The notes under the pieces are model-generated. The model did not search any database. It saw only the letters and a program-made list of their open reading frames with translations, and had not been told where the DNA came from. The position numbers and the translations under genes were made by a program. Positions 33,701 through 46,406 of a stretch of DNA of 64,000 nucleotides are shown here, one piece after another. The DNA comes from Ambrosia x helenae (taxonomy: Eukaryota; Streptophyta; Magnoliopsida; Asterales; Asteraceae), in the NCBI GenBank assembly GCA_030844895.1, contig JAUTDX010000062.1, forward strand, positions 496,001 to 560,000, written 5' to 3'. The first letter of the stretch is position 1, and each line of letters starts with the position of its first letter.

Positions 33701-36160
33701 ATAGTACCAGAAAAAGGTCTATGGATCCACTACCAACACTACCAGCGGCAGTGTTACCGTGTCTGTAGTGGGGTACCTGTGACCAAATCTAGAGGCGCCC
33801 CGTCCCGCTAATAAGTAATTAATAACCAACAGCTCCCAATACTATTAAAGAATTACAGTTTAGTCCGTATAGTAACCAATATTGAAAACTATTCTATAGT
33901 CTTTTAAATTCTTCAATTGTTGAAAGGTCTCTTATAGTCCAAAGTCTGGTCACACAACAACTGTTAAATATCAAATGTTATTTAAAATATTTGTCTAACA
34001 GATGTTGCTCAAAAGCTATGTCTTTTCAATTTATATAACTTCTTATTTATTTTACTAAATTAAATGTAATAAATTAACAATAAATTAAATAAGAAAAAAC
34101 ATAATCATAACATGTCAGCAAAATTGAAAAGACATGTCTTGAAAAACCACAACCAAATCATCTCGATTAAATTAAATATCTTCTAAAAACTGACAGTCAT
34201 TTGATAACCTTTCACATGAAAGTCTGTTTACACAACAGGTGTTGAAGAACGGATGTTATTTAAAAAGTATTTGTCTAACAGATGTTGCTCAAAAGCTATG
34301 TTAACTAACATAATTTATGTAACATGCTATTTATTTTAATAAATAAAAAGTTAATAAGTTAACGATAGTTAAATAAGAAAAACAATAATCATAACATGTC
34401 ATTAAAATTAAAAAGACATGTCTTGAAAAATCGTCTCCAAATCGTCTTGATTAAATTAAATATCTTCTAAAAACTGACAGCGATTTGATAACCATCCACA
34501 TCGCCTTAACTTCCCACACCACTCCCCCTATTGCCTACAACCCTTCTACAAAACGAAGAATACTATAACACATCTAGGGCACATATCTTTTCTTTTTCCT
34601 AATTGTCTTTCCCAGCTAAATTATTAATCCCAAAACTCAACAGAAAAAATGGCAGACGATAAAAAATTATCCATATGGTGGTGTGAGAAGAAGAAATTAT
34701 TCCTAATGTTCTGTGACAACAAGAAGCGTATTTTCCATTCCCATGAAGATGTAATTGCTAACTCTTCTAAAGAAGTTCTTAAAAAAATGTTGAAACTTGG
34801 TAGCCAACTTAGTTGGGAAACTGACGAAACACGAAGGCCAACCAAAACTTAAGAAGATGTTTAAGAATTGTGAACTTCGGGATGTGATTTCTTGGGAGCT
34901 TCTGTCAGAGATGTTTGAAGTGAATATTACGTTTGATGATGGCCACACAGGATACTACAAACCTCAAGACATCTGCTTCTTAGATGATGTGGATTTTCTA
35001 AGAAAGTTATCTGAAAAACCATTGTTGAAGGCTCAAGTAAATCTGTGGGAAGGAAGGGGATGCCCAAGCAAATCAAGATGAAGATCCAGGTAATGCTGAC
35101 TCATCTGAAGATGGTGATGAGACGGAGGTTGCAGATATGGCGGTTGAGTCAAAGGATGAAACTGACTTTAGGGTTTGGTCTTTTTGGTGGTGCATGGTTA
35201 GTGGATTGGAAATTTAACTTTTTGGTGGTTTCTGTGTTTTTTTAAACTATTGACATTAGTTAACAATGGTTGTAATGTGATGACTTAATTGATGAATTTT
35301 GGTTAATTAATGAAAATATGATGGATGTTTTTTGTTTTAGACGTAAGTTAAATCAAGTATTATTTTGTTTGTGATCATTTGTTTGTTCATCTATCTTTTT
35401 CTAAAAATACAAGTTTGAAATGTGAAACATCAGACTTCTGCTAAATTCACAAACTGAATTCAATATGATCTGTTGCATTAAAATATGCTATTGTAAAAAC
35501 ACTATAACTACAAAATCTGTTCTATAAGTATAAAAAGGTCTCTAAAACTCCAAAGTCTGTTTCTAGAACAGATGTGTTATGAGAGATGTTAGAACAGATG
35601 AATATTATAGAACATCATCTAGTGTTTTTACAGCTGTTAATAAGTTCCAAGGTCTATTCTCATCCAACAGACTGTTTTCAATATGGTATGTTGGCATGTT
35701 GCTATAAACTCTACTGAACTTCACCTTTGTAAGTACAACATCTGTTAAATACTATAACTGTTAAATGGTCTCCAAAAGTCCAATCTCTGTTAGTACAACA
35801 TTTTATACTCTATGTTATTACACCATTAATTATTTATTTATTATTTATTATAGAAAACATATACAAAAATATGAAAACATATACAAAGGTGCCATCATTT
35901 AACAGTTATATTTTACAACAGATGTTGTATAACAGATATTGCAACAGCTGAAAATAAAAGAACCATTGACTGATACAAAATCCGTTGAATAACAGATATT
36001 GACCAAAATACTTGAAATGTCTTCTATGTTTCAAAATCTGTTGTACAAAGCCTAAAATATGTGAACTAAAACCAAGTTTGCAACAACAGATATTATATAA
36101 CGTCTGTTTTGTAACAGTTGTTCATAACAGATGTTACTATAAGTCATTATAACAGTCTCC
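33701..36160. repeat. CACTA-like subterminal repeat field
   Basis: Near 33703, AGTACCAGAAAAAGGTCTA resembles a decayed CACTA terminus. From there to about 36160 the motifs AACAGATGTTG/ACAGATATT and AAGGTCTC..AGTCCAAAGTCTG recur many times, and two direct copies of about 270 bases lie at 33945-34215 and 34222-34490. Dense short subterminal repeats are typical of CACTA elements. The opposite terminus and a transposase were not found, so the assignment is tentative. Confidence 0.45.
34649..35190 (+). pseudogene. unrecognised gene fragment with two frameshifts
   Basis: Three frames continue one protein. The first (from 34649) starts MADDKKLSIWWCEKKKLF with HSHEDVIANSSKEVLKKML. The second (to about 35050) has CELRDVISWELLSEMFEVNI and a GHTGYYKPQDICFLDD segment. 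The third (from about 35048) is acidic, reading EEGDAQANQDEDPGNADSSE. The shifts fall near 34800 and 35050. It lies inside the CACTA-like repeat field, so it could be captured or element-encoded. No family recognised. A spliced gene is less likely, because no good splice sites are seen at the shifts. Confidence 0.45.
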
Positions 36161-37640
36161 TAAATTTTATAAATGTCTTACACTAAATTTTCATAAACAA
36201 ATATACATAAAGCATTAATAAACTCATTTATATTTAAAAACTATGTATAAAATATTGAAACCTCTTCAATCTCAGTAAGTGCATCAACATGCTTCTTCTG
36301 GCTTCAACTCTGAATTCTTGAAAAAATGGATATAAAGACAGATATACAACTAATTAAATCTTGTTCTGCATATTTATTCCAATATCTTAACTCTGCATGA
36401 AAAAATAGAAGCATAAATGTAAAAGCATAAATGTAAAACATATACAAAAATTTTATACTCTACATCATTACACCATTTATTATTCCAAGCCATCATTAAG
36501 TTTGCAATTTTAACAATAATTGATTCAATTCTATCAACTGCCAAGTGTGTTAAAAATTACTTTTACACCAAAAACTATAGTAATATAAAAGAATCCTTAC
36601 TCCAAGTCTTGAATATCAAAATTCATACGTCTTATTTCTTTTGGATCTCATCAATAATATCTTAACTTTAAAGTACCAATAAGTAAGTAAAGTGTAAATT
36701 AAAGAATTAAAGAATAATAGACAAACCAAAAGAAAACAGTTTCTTAATAGAGCCTTGAATCTTATCAACCTGAAAATAACCATAAACAAAACATGAAGAT
36801 CAAACACAGAACATGTATAATTAATTAAATTAAATAAAGAATAATAGACAAACCAGAAGACAACAGTTTCTTAACAGAGCCTTGAATCTTATCAACCTGA
36901 AAATAACAGTAAACAAACATGAAGATCAAACACAGCAACACTCACATAGCCAAACCATCAAATGACATATACTTTACCTGCTAATCCGTCAATATGATCT
37001 CCCTCTTTAGCTGGATTCAGATCGGTTACATATCTGAAATTTAAATATTTGAATTTCAAAATTGATATAAACAATAAACAATGGTTGTATTTGTTATGGG
37101 GTTATGTGGTTAAGCTTATAAAGGAAGATACCTGCAGCGTAATTAATGAAACATGATTCCCTATGTTAATTTAAAACTTCCCACTTAGAATTTCAAACTT
37201 TAGGGGTTTAAAATCTGCAAACATATGATCATAACATCTACTTATTAATATTATTATTATTATTAAGTAAAGAGCTCAGTTATTGGTCTGAACAACTATT
37301 CGTCTATTGAGGCTAGCCAACAGATGTTGTTGAGCTCAACAGTGCTAAAAGGTACTGACCCATATTTTTTTCTTGAATATTTTAAACTGATTGATGACAT
37401 CATTATTCGCTTCATACACAGAATCATGGCCTATATCTAAGGTTGACTCCTCAGCTTTTTAAGGTCTCTATGCTTGCCAACTCAGCTTTCTTATGTCACT
37501 CACTCAGGACTTTCCTATTATAGTAAGTATAGATAGATCGATTTTGAAACAATATGAAATTGCAGCATGGAAGCAACACAACAAAAAATTCCAAAAAATA
37601 AAAGAAAGTTTCTAAAACCCTAAATATATATAAAACGTTT
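36161..37640. other. AT-rich intergenic with a local tandem duplication
   Basis: AATAATAGACAAACCARAAG through TCAACCTGAAAATAAC occurs at about 36712-36790 and again at 36839-36917. No gene recognised. Confidence 0.6.
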
Positions 37641-37734
37641 TGCTTGTTTTATTTTTTTAAATATAATATTATCCTATATGTTTATTTTACAAAGCCCATA
37701 AATAGTGCCATCTTACGTTTTAAAAAGCCTTCAA

Positions 37735-37870
37735 ATAGTAATGGTTCTAAGTATGTTAACGAAAATGCTTCTGGTATAGATGGTTGTGGCGTTGCTATGT
37801 GTTGTGTGTTGCCCGGGTTCGAGTCATGCAGTTGTCTTTTTTTTTTCCCTTTCATAGTGTTCATGGAGTA
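37735..37870 (+). mobile_element. possible tRNA-derived SINE fragment
   Basis: TAGATGGTTGTGGCGTTG could be box A and CGGGTTCGAGTCATG (37813-37827) a good box B, about 30 bases apart, followed by a T-rich tail. No duplication found. Confidence 0.35.
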
Positions 37871-38237
37871 TTTGGTAATTTTGCCTTCCAACCTTCTTAT
37901 ACACTCTTTTTGTGGTTTCTTCCAGCCACCTGCTGAACTCCACCTTCCTCACCTCTCACCACTCATTTCTCTCCACATGACACCTTGCTGTCCACCGCAC
38001 GACACCTTGCTGTCACCCACACGCAAGCCTCATTGGCCGTATATTTGATGGCCTGGGCTCCGATGTGGGTCTTAGATGTGGGCGTCGGTGTTCGGTAGTG
38101 GTCCATGTCTGATTTCGGCGGTGGGGCTCCGATGTGGGCGTCGGTGTTCGTTGACGCGTTAGTTATCAACGATATCGGTGTGTGATACAACTGTGAAAAC
38201 TAATCGATCCATCGAGGATAGAAAGAAAGAAAGAAAG

Positions 38238-38556
38238 ATGCCGACGTCAGCGATGATGATCGGAGCTCTACTGGGACTAGGTACCCAGTTGTACTCCAAT
38301 GTTCTCCGTAAACTCCCTTACATGCGCCGTATGTTAATTTCTCTCTAACCTTAACCCTAACTCTGTATTAATATTAATAAAGAATGAATTTATGAATCAA
38401 TCAATAAATTGGTGTTACTACAGATTAGGTGCAGTCTTTGCATGGGATTAGGTGCAATCTTTGCTAAACAGCCGGTCAAATGGGATGCCAAGCTTCAACA
38501 AGACCTCGATGACATGCTTGATAAAGCCAAAGCTACTAACGAGCGCCGTTACTTTG
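38238..38556 (+). pseudogene. exons 1-2 of a small conserved plant membrane protein, 3' end lost
   Basis: Exon 1 (38238-38328) reads MPTSAMMIGALLGLGTQLYS..LPYMR and ends at a GTATGT donor. Exon 2 (38424-38556, after CTACAG) reads CMGLGAIFAKQPVKWDAKLQ, then DLDDMLDKAKATNERRYF, before another GTATGT. This matches a short plant-specific protein of about 70-80 residues that I know as a hypothetical or mitochondrial small protein, possibly a complex I accessory subunit (low certainty). The start of exon 2 is out of frame: joining gives an early TAG, and a PWEH-type stretch I recall from this family is missing, as if about 5 bases were lost. The last exon is not found. A copia 5' end starts at 38793. 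Probably a broken gene. Confidence 0.6.
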
Positions 38557-38589
38557 GTATGTTACCCTTTTTCCAAACATCTTTAAATT

Positions 38590-38792
38590 TTATGAGATGG
38601 GGTAATCTTACTTTTTACATATTTTATTAGGGTTTAGTTTAGATTATGAGTAAATGTTATATTATTAAGTTAAAATATTGTTTGTATAGGTGATAATGTG
38701 ATGTTGATGGTTTTGTTAGTTGTTCACTAGGTTTCTTTCAGTCCATCTATTGCTTTATGAGATGGGGTAATCTTACTTTTTATATATTTTAT
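38590..38792. repeat. short direct repeat before the copia LTR
   Basis: TTTATGAGATGGGGTAATCT and the following ACTTTTTAYATATTTTATT occur at 38590-38630 and 38755-38792. The second copy abuts the LTR start. Confidence 0.8.
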
Positions 38793-39123
38793 TGTTGGGT
38801 TGGTGAAGTCCTTGGTTTATTAGGCTTTAGGGTTGACATTAGAAGACATGGGCCAGACCCGGTTTAGTTTTCTTGGTCCGTAAGTTTTCTTGGTCCCTAA
38901 GTTGTTTAACCTAATTGTTCTCTATATATACCCTAGTCATGTATTGTAATTAGTGTGCCTTGAGCTTAATGAAATAACCTAGTTTCAGCCCGTGGACGTA
39001 GGTCCCCCACTGGGACCGAACCACGTAAAATTCTTGCGTCGTGTTTATTATTTTCTGTCATCGCGTGATAATCGTGTGTGTCGTTTGTGTGTTTGATTCC
39101 GTTGCGTCGACTGATACCTAACA
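38793..39123 (+). mobile_element. Ty1-copia 5' LTR (331 bp)
   Basis: TGTTGGGTTGGTG...GATACCTAACA, with a TATA-like TCTATATATACC near 38921, and followed two bases later by a primer-binding site. Only the 5' end of this element is in place; the internal part stops near 40072. Confidence 0.88.
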
Positions 39124-39125
39124 AG

Positions 39126-39137
39126 TGGTATCAGAGC
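39126..39137 (+). other. primer-binding site for initiator tRNA-Met
   Basis: TGGTATCAGAGC, the standard Ty1-copia primer site. Confidence 0.92.
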
Positions 39138-40072
39138 TTTGGCTCATTAACACACTGAGATTTGCACGAACGATTGCGAGACGAGAAGACGAAGGTAAGT
39201 GCCAATTATTTTAATCCTTGAGCCGCATGTTTAACTTGTTGAATTCGATTGGAGCCACTGATTAAGTTTATTCAGTTGTTGGTCGAGTTTGGGTTGCAGG
39301 CTAAGTAGGATTTGTTTTCTAAGTTCGGGGATTGACAATTATTGTTATCAACTGTGATTATATAACCGGGTTTGTGATAACAGTTGGGTAGGGTCAGATT
39401 TGTCTACATGGTTATTTGTAGGAGCAAATCGCTTTGATTGACAGTGTTCAGTAGAACAGTCGTCAAGTTCGGGCTCGTGCCATTGATGTGTTTGTTCACT
39501 ATTTCCGATTTGTTCTCGTTTGTTATTATTATAACTAAAGACGAGATGGTAGTAATCGGAATGTTAGACGGTTTTGAGTGTTGGTTGATTGGTTTGTCAA
39601 TGGAACTTGGATGTGGTACTTACAGATGGTAAAACCTGTAGAAAATGGAACCAACCAGTTTGGAATACTTTGGGTTTAAGGTATTCCTGCTCGGGCGTGC
39701 TGGTGACGACATAAGTGAAAAAAAAAGGTTAGTATCAAGTCATATGAACTATTACTAGCTAGTTGGATGATCTTTCGGTTAGGGTTTGCGTTAACTGGTC
39801 GTGTGTATGGTCATAGAACCCTTGGTACCGCTTGTTTTCCATGAAAGCTCGACTGCTGTTATAACCATTTGCCTGTTAGCTGGTCTGGAACTGTGATGTT
39901 AATTCTTGTTCAGTCGTGATTAGTGGTTTGATATTTGAGGGGATCTTTGTACTGGTACTGGGTGAAGGTTTTCGCTGGGGAAGTACGAGTGGAGGTTCGA
40001 CTCATGAGTGTCGGTTTGGCATGGGTTGGGATAACAGGGACAGTGGGAGCTGGGCGTAGTTGACTTGTTGGG
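39138..40072 (+). other. copia leader, no coding region
   Basis: Untranslated leader downstream of the primer site. No gag is reached before another copia LTR fragment takes over at about 40073. Open frames here are short and unlike gag. Confidence 0.55.
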
Positions 40073-40508
40073 GCTGCATTCTAAGTACAAAACTACTAAA
40101 GAAAAACGAAGAAACTGGTGAAGAAGGATTCAACAAGTACTGAAGAGTAAAGATCAGAAGTTCTGAAGTCAAACCAGACAAGTCAACTGAAAAAACTACT
40201 GAAGACAAACTACTCATCAGTAGTTTGTCATTCATCAGCATTTGTAATAGAATCTTTCCACCGCCCTTATGTCTCAGTAGTTTATTATTATAACATTACT
40301 TTATCTTTTTGTACAACTTCCAAGACTACAGCCTGTTGTAGTCTTGCTTTTGTAACAAGGTTCATGTATCTGTTTGTCTATAAATAGATATGTTAATCCC
40401 ACTATTTTAGACATCGATTTTAATTGAAACTGAAATCCTTCAAGAGCTTTTACTTGAAATACCATTTCATAATCTGAGAATCTCTTTGCATATTTAATAT
40501 CATATACA
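40073..40508 (+). mobile_element. copia-B 5' LTR, left half (split by gypsy insertion)
   Basis: Matches the minus copy 44928-45398 from CATTCTAAGTA onward, including TATTATTATAACATTACTTT and the TATA-like CTATAAATAGAT, ending TCATATACA. About 70 bases of the LTR start are missing. The 3' half is not adjacent. The last five bases, ATACA (40504-40508), are the gypsy target duplication. Confidence 0.85.
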
Positions 40509-41617
40509 TGTTGTGGGTGAAATCTTCAGGATATCACTAACCTATATTTTCTGTAGCATCCTCAGGATACTGAAGGACTGGTCAGGCTTCAAGATGTAAC
40601 AGCATTCTGACCTATGTACATCATGAGGATAGGCTAATGAAATATCTTATCGTTATATGAATGCAGGATGATTTTACCTCATATTCTCTGAGTAACATCC
40701 TCAGGATGCTAAAGGACAAGGCAACGTTCAGGATGTAACAGTGTTCTCACCTCTGTGCATAATGAGGATGGACTAACGAATTATCTTATTATGATATTAT
40801 TGCAGGTACACTTAATCAATATTAAGGCTTGTAACTCCTCCCTAACAGCTATATTGACTCATTTAAGACAAAGGAGCTGATTATTGAAGACCTATGCGTG
40901 TTAGAACAAGTCCACCACCAAAGAAGAGGTCAAACTTGTAACCGACGAGCATTAATGGAAGGAGAAAAACATGGAAACAGTTAACCAACAACTATATTCA
41001 GTTGAAACAGCTGCTACAACGGTCATATTCAGTAGAAACAGCTATAACGGTCACCTGAAGCCATCAAAGAACATAACTAACTAGCGGATTATGTGGGATC
41101 TCTTATTTACTTCTTGTACAATATAAATGGGAGTATTGGACGAGTATAGGACACATTGCACACACTATAGCTACACAAAAACACTTAGCTGATTAGAAAA
41201 CACTCACTCATTCATTGTAATTTTACTACACTCGTCCATTTGCTCATCCAAAGTTGTATCTTTTTACCCAATTAATATTAACAAACAAGGCAGGGGCCTA
41301 GACTCCTCCGAGGTTTTATGCCGGCGATCTACAACTGATTAAGGGCTTTCCTCGTAGATCATGTGTTGTTCTTTGTGTTTACTACTTTATTTCTAAATTA
41401 CAAACAGTTCCATCCCGAGGATATAACTGTCCATCCCGAAGCTAACCTAAGCCATCTCGAGCATAGTTGTCATATTTTTACTTCTTTAACATCCTGATAC
41501 ACCATTTTCAGAATATAACTGACTATTTAACATATTTTTACACATTTAGCACTCTACCTCACTTTTACTAATTTGGAATACTAAATTATCTCTACTAGGT
41601 AATTTTTGACCAAAACA
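40509..41617 (+). mobile_element. Tat-type gypsy 5' LTR (1,109 bp)
   Basis: TGTTGTGGGTGAAATC...TGACCAAAACA. Near-identical to the minus LTR at 51615-52721 by eye across its length. Preceded by ATACA. A TATA-like ACAATATAAATGGG is near 41119. Contains palindromes ATCCTCAGGAT at 40558 and 40697. Confidence 0.9.
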
Positions 41618-41638
41618 ATTTGACGCCCACCGTAGGGC
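41618..41638 (+). other. gypsy primer-binding region
   Basis: ATTTGACGCCCACCGTAGGG directly after the LTR; a TTTGGCGCCCACCGTGGGG-type primer site is common in plant gypsy elements. The tRNA donor was not worked out. Confidence 0.65.
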
Positions 41639-41703
41639 AAGTGGTGCTATTTTAACAAAAAACTTTGTTAAAACTTTTTCTCAGTTAACTCATTTTACGA
41701 ATC

Positions 41704-43702
41704 TTGACAACTATGTCTTCCTCCCAGAATTTGTGTCTTCTTCCACACCATCCACAACCTCTGCCAAAAAATGTGACTCTACCACCTCCTCCTACCTTTC
41801 CCAAGAGTTCTGCACAAATTACCAGGATTGTTGCTCCTAATACTGCTAGATCTGGGATGGCAACATCTGGATCCACTCCTCCTGTTTTCGTGTCAAATGA
41901 TGAGCTCCTTTCTATGTTTGCAATGGTGAAGGATCAAATAAAGCAACAACAGGATACCAACCAGATGATGATGAGATAAATTCAATCTCTCAAAACATCC
42001 TCAAAGAGACCGGCTGAAGACATGGGGACACCATTGCAGCCTAGAGTGTTGGATTTCAATTCTGGCATCTCTGGGGGCATTCATCAAGGAGATTTCATCC
42101 CTATAAGCACTGGATTCTGTGCACCAGAAACTGTTTCAGCACATAGGATGGCTACAACTAGAGATGCAGGATACACTGCCGAGCCATCTCGAGGATATGC
42201 TGTGGAGCCATCTCGAGGATATACCACCTAACCATCCCGTGGATACAACAATGGTAACAATTTAAGTTCCAGTACCTTTGCTACTAACGATGTTGCTTTT
42301 TTGCAGGATACAGGTTTAAGTCCACAGTTGGCAAGAGAGCTTCTGAAAATCAAGGATATGGTATCTAGTGTGCCAGGGATAATGCAGCTCATCCCTGAGG
42401 TATTTACAGCATGCCACAGGGTGTCTCGCTTTGCACCTCCAATATGTGATGCTGAGATTCCAAAGAGATTCTAGACTCCAAGCATGAAGCTTTATGATGG
42501 ATCTACTGATCCTGAAGAGCATGTAGCACAATACAGGGAATGGATGGAAATAAACCCCGTTCCAGCAAACTTGAAAGAAGCATGCTTATGCAAAGGATTT
42601 GGTTCTACCCTCACTGGTCCAGCCTTGAAATGGCTACTGAGTGTTCCTCCCTATTCAATTACTTCTTTTGCACATTTGATTAACATGTTTAATAATCAGT
42701 TTTCTTGCAGTCGAACATTTAAACGTTTGACAAGTGATTTGTACAGGGTGACACAGCCACAGGGAGAATCATTAAGGGAATATATCACAAGGTTTGGGAA
42801 GGAACCACTTGACATCCCAAACCTAGATGTCACAACAACAGTGCAAGCCTTCAAGATGGGACTACAGAAGGATTCGCCTTTCTATAAAGAATTGGTGATG
42901 AACCCTTGTAGGAATCTCGATGAAGTTCGGAATAGAGCTTTAAGATTCATCTGTCTTGAAGATGACAAGAAGATACAGGAGAGGATAGAGACATCCTCAA
43001 GATATAACAATCCTAATCGGAAGTCCACTTCCACATACGAACCTTGCAAACATGAACCATATGCTAGACCTGATAGTAAAAAGGTCAATATGGTTGAGGA
43101 TGATGATGAAGAGGATTGCCCTAAACTTTCGGACTATTGTTTTTCTGTGGATGTAACAGGTTTAATATACGCTATGAAGAAACTTAGAGACAAAGAAAGA
43201 TGGCCAAGGAAAGATAACAGGTCAGGATGGAAGGACAAATCGAAATGGTGTGACTTCCATGAAGACTTTGGTCAAATCACTGAAGATTGCATCGCCTTGA
43301 AAAATGAGATAGCATATCTTTTGAGCAAAGGTCATCTTAAGGATCTCCTAGGCAAGAAGAAGCCAAGGATTCCGGATGGCACCAACATCCCAGAAAGAGC
43401 AGCATCACCTCTTAAGGATGCTAGCATAATTAACTTCATTTCAGGTGGTTCAGACATTTGTGGAACATCTTATTCAGTTGCAAAAAGGCATGCAAGAGAG
43501 ATGAAATCAGAGAAAGGAGAAAGACCCACAAAGACTACCATCCTGACAACTTCAAAAGTGATCAGCTTTAAAGAAGAAGATCGAGAGACTATCCTTGACC
43601 CTCATCATGATAGTTTAGTTATAACTATATATATTGCTAATCATTTTGTTCGCAGGATCCTTGTAGATGGTGCACACTCAGTCAATATAATCCAGCTAGA
43701 AG
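41704..43702 (+). pseudogene. Tat gypsy gag and start of protease, cut by an inversion
   Basis: A single frame holds gag with three in-frame stops (near 41977, 42229 and 42471). The retrotransposon gag domain begins at about 42484 (LYDGSTDPEEHVAQYREWME) and runs through CLCKGFGSTLTGPALKW and RNLDEVRNRALRFI. A Tat-style zinc element WCDFHEDF..TEDC follows near 43250. The protease active site is altered (LVDGAHSVNIIQLE, where the second copy has VDGGSSVNI). Homology to copy 2 stops at CTAGAAG (43702). The next protease codons are found on minus at 57848. Confidence 0.85.
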
Positions 43703-44927
43703 GCCGTTTTAATGATTAAAAATAGCAAAAGTAACAAAAATAACCATTTTCTGAGAAATTACATTTTATTTCAGTTTATTATACATGAAAACAAATCTCC
43801 AGAAAATTTGAGGTTAAAATCACTTAAAAGAATTTTTAATCATTTAATTATGATTAAAACAAATTAAATCAAGAAAAATAAGAAAATAATGTATTTTTCA
43901 AAAAAATAAAAATATGATAATTTTCTTTAAGGTGTCAAGATGTTTCACCTAAATTTTCATAATTTTTGGAGCAAAAATGAATTTTCTAGAAATATTATAA
44001 GATTAATTAGGCCAATCACTGGTGCCTAATCACCTGCAGCATCTCTAAATGGGTTTCTGGCGGGTTTTAAACACTATTTTAACACATATAAGCACTTATT
44101 CATATACCGACAAGTCACATAATGATTATAAACATATAATGTATGATAACTAACACGTTCCCATCCGATCACCAATTCCTGGAACTCAAGACTCGCGTGT
44201 GTGCAATAACCCGGCGATTCTACGAATCGCCAATCCTTGTACCCATAGTTATGGACCGACACCCAATGATCACTCGGACCATTATAACGACCCCGATGAT
44301 TCCCGAATCATCAACACAACTCAACCGACCCGGTTAAGTATGATACTAAGTAATTGTTTTCAATGTTTTCGTTGAGTAGACTCGTATGTATGCAATGTAT
44401 GAAAAGAATTAACCTGAATATGTCGGGTGTCACAACATTCATCAAAAAGACCATCTCTTTATTAGTCACCCACATAGGGAAATCTACTCTCACACTTATG
44501 CGTAGATCAAGGAGATTCATGAAGATATTCATCAAGACCTTTGGAAAATGTAAATCCAAGATCCAGGAGTAGGAATTGTTTACCTTCCCATTGATTTCAA
44601 GTATGTTGCCTTCATCGTTGACAGATATCTCTCCGACAACAACTAAATTTTACTTGCTTGCCTGAAAGCGGTCCAACTTCTTGCTTTTATTGTTAAGTCA
44701 AAAGCGGTCCAAATACCATGGTTGTTGGATGTTCATGTGAGAATGCATAGTACAAAATTCTTTTGACAAACGTCTGGCTGACCTGAAGTTCCTTCATCGT
44801 TGACAGATATCTCTCCAATAATAACTGAATTTTACTTACTTACCTAAAAATGTAAATCAAAGATCTAGGATGAGCTAGATATTCCTCATGATGAGCAGGA
44901 ATTGTTTACCTTCCCATTGCAAAGAGA
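43703..44927 (-). mobile_element. unresolved insertion in the copia-B 3' LTR
   Basis: Lies between the inversion breakpoint and the copia-B LTR left half. On minus, TGTTGTGACACCCGACA (about 44450) could be the start of an LTR. The rest (44450-44927) has an internal duplication: TTCATCGTTGACAGATATCTCTCC at about 44611 and 44793, and GGAATTGTTTACCTTCCCAT at about 44573 and 44908. No protein recognised. Confidence 0.4.
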
Positions 44928-45398
44928 TTCTCAGATTATGAAATGGTATTTCAAGTAAAAGCTCTTGAAGGATTTTAGTTTCAATTAAAATCGGTGTCTA
45001 AAATAGTGGGATTAACCCATCTATTTATAGACAAACAGTTACATTAACCTTGTTACAAAAGCAAGACTGCAACATGCTGTAGTCTTGGAACTTGTACAAA
45101 AAGATAAAGTAATGTTATAATAATAAACTACTGAAACATAAGGGTGGTGGAAAGATTCTATTACAAATGCTGATGAGTGACAAACTACTGATGAGTAGTT
45201 TGTCTTCAGTAGTTCTTCAGTTGACTTGTCTGGTTTGACTTCAGAACTTCTGATCTTTACTCTTCAGTACTTTTTGAATCCTTCTTCAGCAGTTTCTTCT
45301 TCTTTCTTTAGTAGTTTCATACTTAGAATGTTTTGGCAGAAATAAGAATTAGACTAAGGTTAGCAAAAGAGGTTTCTTCAATCCTTTTTGTCCTTACA
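44928..45398 (-). mobile_element. copia-B 3' LTR, left half
   Basis: On minus it starts TGTAAGGACAAAAAGG after the purine tract CCAGGGGGAGAT. It continues through CTATAAATAGATGGG and stops at CTCTTTGCA, where the plus copy continues to ATACA. The right half appears at 57849-58037. Confidence 0.8.
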
Positions 45399-45464
45399 AT
45401 CTCCCCCTGGATTGATGAAACCAAAACCTTATCTAATCCTTTGTTGTCTTTTCCTGCCATAAAG

Positions 45465-46401
45465 TGTGACAACCTACACCCTTCACTTTTCATAAATGTG
45501 CATAATTGGTTCCTCAACTATTTCAAAATTTTCATTTTTAACCCTCGTATTTTAATATGACCAAAATTCACAATTTAATAAAACTTATAATTTTTATAAG
45601 TAAAAGTATGCACGTTTTATACTCACATCTACACCCGAGCACGTATGTTTCAGACCTTGATACCCAAAGCCCTTAATTTTCGGTCCTAAAACAACTTTGA
45701 AATCGAAGGAAACAAGTCCAGAACTTAAAATTGATTAAATTAGAAAAAAATGATTTTTTTAGCTTTCGCGGTTCGCTGCGACAGTTAAACAGTCAAAGTC
45801 TCAGTCAAAGTCCCAGTCAAAGTCTCAGTCAAAGTCCCAGTCAAAGTCCTAGTCAAAGTCTTAGTCAAACAGTCAAAGTCCTAGTCAAATAGTCAATTCA
45901 TCATAAAACCTTACTTTATGTTGTTGACCAATTTTAATGGCTAATTGAATCCAAAACTAGTATAAAAACCCACCTATGATCCATTACACTTTGCACCTCT
46001 AAATCGATTGTTTCAATTCGATTAAACTCTCTCTCGTACCTTTCTTTTATAGTATATTACTTCTACATTTGAAACTTTGATTAAAAGCTCTCGTAATTGG
46101 CGAATTGGAAGCTGGATATTTTTCTAATTCGGTTTCTTTTCTTCTAAATTGGACTAGTTTCGTTGTTGAGTCTTTGGATTGCTCGCATTTTCACGCTCGT
46201 TTAGTCATCTAGTTATTTGGCGAAAGTGAGTATTTCCTATCCCCTTTTTGCTTTTATTCATTTTTGGGGTGTTACATGTACACTTATACAAATTACAAAT
46301 ACAAGTTCACATTTTTACAATACAATTTTAGTACCATGTGCTTTTGAACAATCGTCACTACGTGACACCTCGATGATTCCGCCATCGGTTGGGGTGTTAC
46401 A
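45465..46401 (+). mobile_element. solo LTR (937 bp) with TAAAG duplication
   Basis: TGTGACAACCTACACC...GGGGTGTTACA. TAAAG is present on both sides (45460-45464 and 46402-46406). A TATA-like GTATAAAAACC near 45960 fits plus orientation. Near 45790-45890 it holds GTCAAAGTCYYA tandem repeats (12-base unit). No internal sequence, so LTR-LTR recombination probably removed the rest. It sits in the 3' end of the copia-B accessory ORF. LTR style suggests gypsy. Confidence 0.85.
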
Positions 46402-46406
46402 TAAAG

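Noticed and set aside
39126..39137. Match to tRNA-Met 3' end
   Set aside because: It is a retrotransposon primer-binding site next to an LTR and not a tRNA gene.
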